Assembly: GCA_024509875.1 (NCBI GenBank)
Contig: JAMPIV010009925.1
Coordinates: 553,501-617,500, forward strand
From: Oreohelix idahoensis
Taxonomy: Eukaryota > Mollusca > Gastropoda > Stylommatophora > Oreohelicidae
DNA length: 64,000 nucleotides
Direction: 5' to 3'
Shown here in pieces: positions 59,528-64,000 of the stretch. How positions within the stretch are numbered: the stretch's first letter is position 1; the number at the start of each line of letters is the position of its first letter. The notes under the pieces were generated by a model. That model saw nothing but the letters and a program-made list of their open reading frames with translations. It searched no databases and was not told where the DNA came from. The translations under genes and the position numbers were made by a program.

Positions 59528-60535
59528 CTAGATATTGAGAGGAGAGGTGGTGTAATTGTCGTCGTGTACCTGTCTTTTTATGTAAAAATAGGACAGAGAA
59601 TTTCTGTGTTGGGTGTACGTGTAGATGGCTGAATTGTGTGTCTTGAAACCCACATTTTCCCCCCGCGTGAATGTTGCATGTTGAGGACATCCAAAAAGTG
59701 TGTTTATCTAGTGTGTTGTGTTGTTTACTGAGCCCTTTCGTGCTAGTCTTAGCTTACTCGCCGAAACAGTGGTAAGTTTTGCTACGTAGAGATACCATCC
59801 CAGCCCCCTCGTATTCTAATTTGAAAAGACCAGGTGTTCTCTTATCAAATAACTTTTGTCGCGGCATTTCTGACAGTCAAACACGAGCTTTCCCTCACTA
59901 GTAATAAACTCAGATCGATGGTCGGCGCAGACTTCGGAGGGGAACTATCGATCGTATACGGTATAAAATTCCTGGCTTAGGTGAGGTCTAACGGCATCCG
60001 CTAGAGTCTGCGTGGATAGCGCGAGATATAAACTATCCGTATCCATCTCGCATAACTGAAAGTCGGCTCTGTCTACAAACCTATCTAGGCAATCGTAATA
60101 AAACTCGAGCATTCGCAGTTTAGCATACTGGTAGACGAAAAACCCTATCTGCGCAGGTAGGTCCCAACTAATTTTCTTTTTAACCATCTCTACTTCGAAA
60201 AGATCGTCCGTTACTAAACTCATCTTTTTAAAACGGGGACAGTTTATTAATTTAGAAGTCCCCTCCCCGGTCGTTTACGATACCTCTACGTGCTTCGCCT
60301 TATTGGTCAACGTCTTGCCGTAAGCCGCGTTCCCTAACAATTTCATAATTTCACTCGTTATGGCGTAGACATCGTCTCTATCCCCCTGTCGGCGTGCGTC
60401 GGAAACGGTATCCCTAAATTGTTTAAAGCAAGTCGCAGGCGCATATTCGATTACCTGGTATATATACGTGACTTCTAAGCCCTTGGACAGTGTTGAGGGA
60501 TAGAGAAATTGCCCGAATTCTTTCGTTGTCTAGGG
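59528..60535 (-). pseudogene. protein-primed family B DNA polymerase (Polinton/Maverick, adintovirus-like), C-terminal third, decayed
   Basis: On the minus strand the motifs run in family order. LYPSTLSKGLEV and YQVIEYAP lie at about 60440-60520. Polymerase motif B is present as MKLLGNAAYGKT (K-x3-N-x2-YG type, about 60315-60350), followed by motif C CEMDTDSLYL (about 60025-60055, DTD catalytic) and RTPGLFKLEYEG. A C-terminal TYTQHRNSLSYFY stretch and a natural stop at 59528-59530 complete it. Breaks: a TAA near 60276, a TAG near 59950, a frameshift near 59850, a further TAA near 59760. The upstream exonuclease and TPR regions are absent. Such polymerases replicate Polinton-type DNA elements and related viruses. 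GC content is higher than in the surroundings. No capsid, integrase or other partner gene was recognised nearby. Confidence 0.85.
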
Positions 60536-60540
60536 TCCAT

Positions 60541-60896
60541 TGGTGTTAATAAAGATGTGAAAGTTCATTTATCTTGATTTGGTTTGTATTGTTGAATATT
60601 ATGGAAGCCACCCTTCGTATATAAACCTTTTCATGTCAAAACTTCAAATACTGAATAAGGTTACCAACTGTTTGAACGAACCTTGAATGATTGTATAAAC
60701 TTCTGGGCTTAGACGATTTGGCAACAGTTTAATAATCAGTAAGTACAAATTCACAACGTCACAATTACGAATATGGCATGAATGCTCCCTGTCTGTTTTA
60801 CAGTCTTGCTTTATCTTGATTCGATTTTCATACAGTGTCATTTAACTTTTCCATTATTTATACCTTTATAATATCATTCATTAATTGCATTTTTCA
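60541..60896. other. noncoding, nothing recognised
   Basis: A 65-codon minus-strand frame at 60644-60841 has no recognisable motif; it could be part of the polymerase-bearing insertion or unrelated. Confidence 0.4.
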
Positions 60897-61190
60897 TCGG
60901 GGTATTTAGCGTCCCGGCATAACAAAAGTTCAACTCATTTTTTCCATTAACATCGGAGGATTTAAGCGTCCCGGTACATCAAATATTCACACATCATATT
61001 TATATCAATCCATTGACTTCGGGGTATGTTGCGTCCCGGTATAACAAATATTCATTTATTTTACTCCTTTGACTTCGGGGAATGTGGCGTTCCGGTATAA
61101 CCAATATTCATTTTTAATAATCCTTTTGACCTCGGGGAATGGGGCGTCCCGGTATAACGAATGTTCAATTATATTTACTCATATAATTTT
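60897..61190 (+). repeat. minisatellite, ~57-bp unit, five copies
   Basis: Units start at about 60897, 60953, 61018, 61074 and 61131, each with TCGG(G/A)G(T/A)AT...GCGTCCCGGTATAAC and (A/G)TTCA. The spacer is AT rich and variable; the GCGTCCCGG core is the most conserved part. Confidence 0.9.
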
Positions 61191-61548
61191 ATTATAACAC
61201 TTTTCTTTCTCATGGGAATTATCATCCCGTATTAACTTCATTTACAATCCTGGCATTATCTTATGCCTATCATTTAAAGCATATAGCTTACCATCATCTT
61301 CTGAATATTTGTTGAATACATAATCCTGTACACTGGCTGACACACAAGCCATATAAACACACAGCTTGACGGTATGGCGTCACATCCAACTCTGCTCTTT
61401 TACGTCATACCTAGATACTCATCTCACAGCGACCACTTTCATGTATCTCTTGCATTCAGTTGAGGTACTACATGGTGTGACAAAAATCTGGTCCTAATAA
61501 TAAGTTGCCGCGATAAAAATCACATCATGAAATAGCCTCAACAGACAG

Positions 61549-61549
<1 letters not shown>
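61191..61549. other. noncoding, nothing recognised
   Basis: AT-rich, no coding or repeat signature beyond the neighbouring arrays. Confidence 0.4.
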
Positions 61550-61579
<30 letters not shown>

Positions 61580-61634
61580 TGTATGTATGTATGTATGTAT
61601 GTATGTATGTATGTATGTATGTATGTATGTATGA
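61550..61634 (+). repeat. (GTAT)n microsatellite
   Basis: About 21 units of TATG/GTAT. A second, shorter array of the same unit ends the next block at 62966-62997. Confidence 0.97.
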
Positions 61635-62997
61635 TATTCCAAGATGGCGGCGTGGTAAGCCGCACTTTTGTGTTGTGCATTTCATATCGTCGTTTTGGAG
61701 TCTGCATCTGTGGTAACAGCCCTCATTAACGCTGTATGAGTTTGTAGTGTGTTTGGCTCATGTTCTGGATTATGTTGCTAAGTGTTTTAAAGATGAAAAC
61801 ATCAAGTTTGCCTATCATGTGAGTTCGCTGTTTGTGTTGGTACCAAGTAGCCAAGATGGCGGTTTTGTGATGTGTCAACCGGACAGCGTTTCAAGGCATC
61901 ACAGGTTTATTGAAGGCTGTTGTTGCTGCTGTTGTCAAATTTCGAGAGTCCATGTTAATATCGCGGGTTGAAGCAGTGCCTTATTGTAATCATGCATGCC
62001 CGGTGGGATAGCCATGTGTTGGTTCAACTTCAAGTTGTTCGATCTGTGACAATAGAGACATGTCAAGCCAGCTCGACCTGATGGTGAGCGATGAGGCACC
62101 CACGGCAGTAAGTGGATATTCTTAACACCTATTATAACAACACTCGAAGAGATTGTTACATAAACAAGGGATATTTGTGATATTAAAAAACGAAAAGGTC
62201 TTTGAAACTGAACTTTTCATCTACAAAAAATATATATTCATTTGTGAAGCCACTGGAAAGAAACAATGTTTTCGTTAGCAATTTCTAACCGGATACTGTC
62301 ATTCCTCATTGTGAATGGAAGGATCCACTGACTTTTTATTTTGTACAATGCTGAAACAAGATTTGTAGCAGAGAAAAGACTTTTCCACGGCTTTGAGAGG
62401 TGTGTCAACTTGAAGCTCTCACGTTAGTAAGTGGAAATTCTCAACATCGACTATAACATCACCCGAAAAGATGGCTACAGAAATTAAGGATATCAGTGAA
62501 AGACGAAAATTAAACAAGTCTTTAAAATTGACATTTTTATTTGTAAAGAATATATATTGGTTTATGAAGCCACCGGAAAAAAACTATAGCTTCGTTATCA
62601 ATGGCGACCGGATCCTGTCACCCCTCATCGAAAATGGAAAGATCCTCTGACCCCTTACTATGGTGTGCGTTGCTGAAAGACCACAGCGCGGACATGTGTC
62701 AGATTGTGTGTCCAGTAGAATCGTGAATGTTTGGTTTTTCTCATGTCCCAAAAGACGGTGACGGTAACTGAAGGCTGGAGACTTTTGATGTCAGCTTGTA
62801 AACTGTGTACGAATTGAATTCAACGGATTATGAATGTTTGCCGATTGTATCCTGGGCGGAGTTTGGCACACTTACGGACTCTAAATGATTATCCGATATG
62901 ATATGGTGTTTTTATACTATATCAAGTACATGTTAATGTATTTTTTGGATAATAAAGATTCTGATTATGTATGTATGTATGTATGTATGTATGTATG
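61635..62997 (+). mobile_element. retroposon-like unit with YY1-type start and AATAAA-(GTAT)n end
   Basis: Starts right after a (GTAT)n array with TATTCCAAGATGGCGGCG (YY1-type CCAAGATGGCGG at 61640-61651) and ends AATAAAGATTCTGATTATG (AATAAA at 62951-62956) leading into (GTAT)n at 62966-62997. It contains a diverged internal duplication: about 62110-62330 and 62418-62655 share GTAAGTGGA.ATTCT, AATATATATT, GTGAAGCCAC-like and GGAT.CTGTCA blocks. A second GCCAAGATGGCGG is at 61850-61862. No recognisable protein is encoded. A simple-repeat tail plus polyadenylation signal suggests a non-LTR type retroposon. Confidence 0.5.
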
Positions 62998-63278
62998 AGT
63001 TATCTACCCTTCCAAGATGGAGGTGAAATTCTTTTCTCACCTTAGACGCCGAAAGAAAAACATCAGGAATGTGTATATTTCGATGGATAGTACCATGTTA
63101 TGTTAAATTATAGAATAAAAGATACATCAGAGTATCTAGTGGTGTAGATATTTTCCTATAACTGACCTCGAAACCCTCGAATCGGTCGGTTGGATAGGAG
63201 GGTTGATCAGAGAGTTAACAAGTCACTATCGTAAAACAAGCGATTGTTACCGAAACAGAACCAGGCTCGACAGTAAAC
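62998..63278 (+). other. presumed 5' UTR of the LINE at 63279
   Basis: Begins next to (GTAT)n with CCTTCCAAGATGGAGG (63009-63024), resembling the start of the preceding unit, and leads without a break to the LINE ATG. No coding motif. Confidence 0.45.
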
Positions 63279-64000
63279 ATGACTCATTCTAATATCTTGG
63301 GGGCTAAGGAGATTTTTAAAATTGGATACTGGAATGTAAGAACTATGTATCAAGACGGAAAATTGGAAGAAGTAATTAAAGAAATGGATAATTATAAGTT
63401 GGACATATTGGGTGTCAGCGAGTGTAGATGGACGGGGAAGGGCATAAAATATATTTCAGAAGAAAAAAAGCAAATTATATACTCTGGTAGTAATGATAAT
63501 CGTCACACAGAGGGAGTAGCCATCTTAATGACACAGAAAGCAGCAGCATCGCTTATCAGCTGGGTACCTATTAATGAGAGGTTAATATTAGCTAGATTTC
63601 AGACAAGATTTTTCAAGCTCTCAATTGTACAATGTTATGCACCAACTAACGACGCTCTTGATACCACAAAAGATGACTTCTATGAAGCACTTCTAAGTAC
63701 CATCAACACAATACCCAAGCATGACATAATAGCAGTCATGGGCGATTTTAACGCCAAAGTAGGTGACAACAACGATGGAGTACAAAGATATCTCGGTACT
63801 CATGGCATAGGCTGTATGAATCAAAATGGCGAAAGACTTCTAGAACTTTGTGAAATATCAAACCTCGTTGTGGCAGACACCATCTTTCCACATAAGAATA
63901 TCCACAAGATAACATGGAATTCACCTGATGGCAGAACTAAGAACCAGATAGATCACTTCTGCATAAGCGCAAAATTTCGCTCATCAGTTCAAGACGTCAG
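63279..64000 (+). CDS. LINE (RTE-like) ORF, apurinic-like endonuclease domain, runs off the right edge
   Basis: The ATG at 63279 opens at least 240 codons without a stop to the window end. Endonuclease/exonuclease/phosphatase-family motifs occur in order: IGYWNVRTM (N), LGVSECRW (E), HTEGVAILMT, FKLSIVQCYAPTND, IAVMGDFNAKVG (D and N), and KNQIDHFCIS (D-H type). These residues nick target DNA to prime reverse transcription. The last residues (KFRSSVQDV) correspond to the start of the fragment on the minus strand at 56475, so both belong to related elements. The domain has no visible defect; RT and tail would lie beyond the edge. Public annotations often mislabel this family craniofacial development protein 2-like. 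Confidence 0.92.
   Translation, partial: MTHSNILGAKEIFKIGYWNVRTMYQDGKLEEVIKEMDNYKLDILGVSECRWTGKGIKYISEEKKQIIYSGSNDNRHTEGVAILMTQKAAASLISWVPINERLILARFQTRFFKLSIVQCYAPTNDALDTTKDDFYEALLSTINTIPKHDIIAVMGDFNAKVGDNNDGVQRYLGTHGIGCMNQNGERLLELCEISNLVVADTIFPHKNIHKITWNSPDGRTKNQIDHFCISAKFRSSVQDV

Noticed and set aside
60897..61190. CRISPR-like array (repeats with spacers)
   Set aside because: Irregular, partly conserved AT-rich spacers in a eukaryotic setting and no cas genes; it is a minisatellite.

Overview
The window looks like AT-rich nuclear DNA of an invertebrate animal, probably a lophotrochozoan and most plausibly a mollusc (low confidence on the clade). The evidence is spliced coding sequence with GT/AG introns, mariner-like DNA transposons, several non-LTR retrotransposon families, tRNA-derived SINEs, Ty3/gypsy elements and very long (TA)n arrays. 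No bacterial-style gene or operon is visible. Most of the 64 kb is mobile DNA in various states of decay.

Layout. 0-2.7 kb: a dead mariner-like transposase, an inverted pair of LINE 3' ends, a LINE fragment and a SINE. 2.7-5 kb: an AT-rich dispersed repeat (family X). 6.0-7.5 kb: a 250-bp (AT)n array and a second broken mariner-like transposase, then a SINE. 10.5 and 17.9 kb: the last two coding exons of the only recognisable host gene, a beta-lactamase-domain (LACTB-like serine hydrolase family) protein, separated by a 7.2-kb intron filled with LINEs, SINEs, an inverted family X copy and a small hAT-type MITE. 18-21.7 kb: noncoding DNA with minisatellites and a tRNA-like repeat.

21.7-51.0 kb is a three-level nest of LTR retrotransposons. 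Element A (Ty3/gypsy, + strand, usual domain order protease-RT-RNase H-integrase) carries an extra third ORF. That ORF is split by element B (- strand, 5-bp target duplication GACAT). One LTR of B is split by element C (+ strand, target duplication GTGGT, LTRs identical by eye, intact 1707-codon ORF). B and C both encode integrase upstream of reverse transcriptase and have SCAN-like capsid regions, the arrangement known from Gmr1-like Ty3/gypsy elements. Removing B in silico puts the two halves of the A third ORF in one frame. Its product has two DEK_C-like domains that arose by internal duplication, which is the most unusual gene-level observation here.

51-64 kb: repeats, two (TA)n arrays enclosing a LINE 3' end, a LINE RT fragment (- strand), a ~1-kb decayed piece of a protein-primed family B DNA polymerase of the Polinton/Maverick (adintovirus-like) kind at 59.5-60.5 kb, a minisatellite, a retroposon-like unit ending in (GTAT)n, and the 5' part of a LINE with an open apurinic-endonuclease domain running off the right edge.

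All homology calls come from reading translated motifs; no database search was run.
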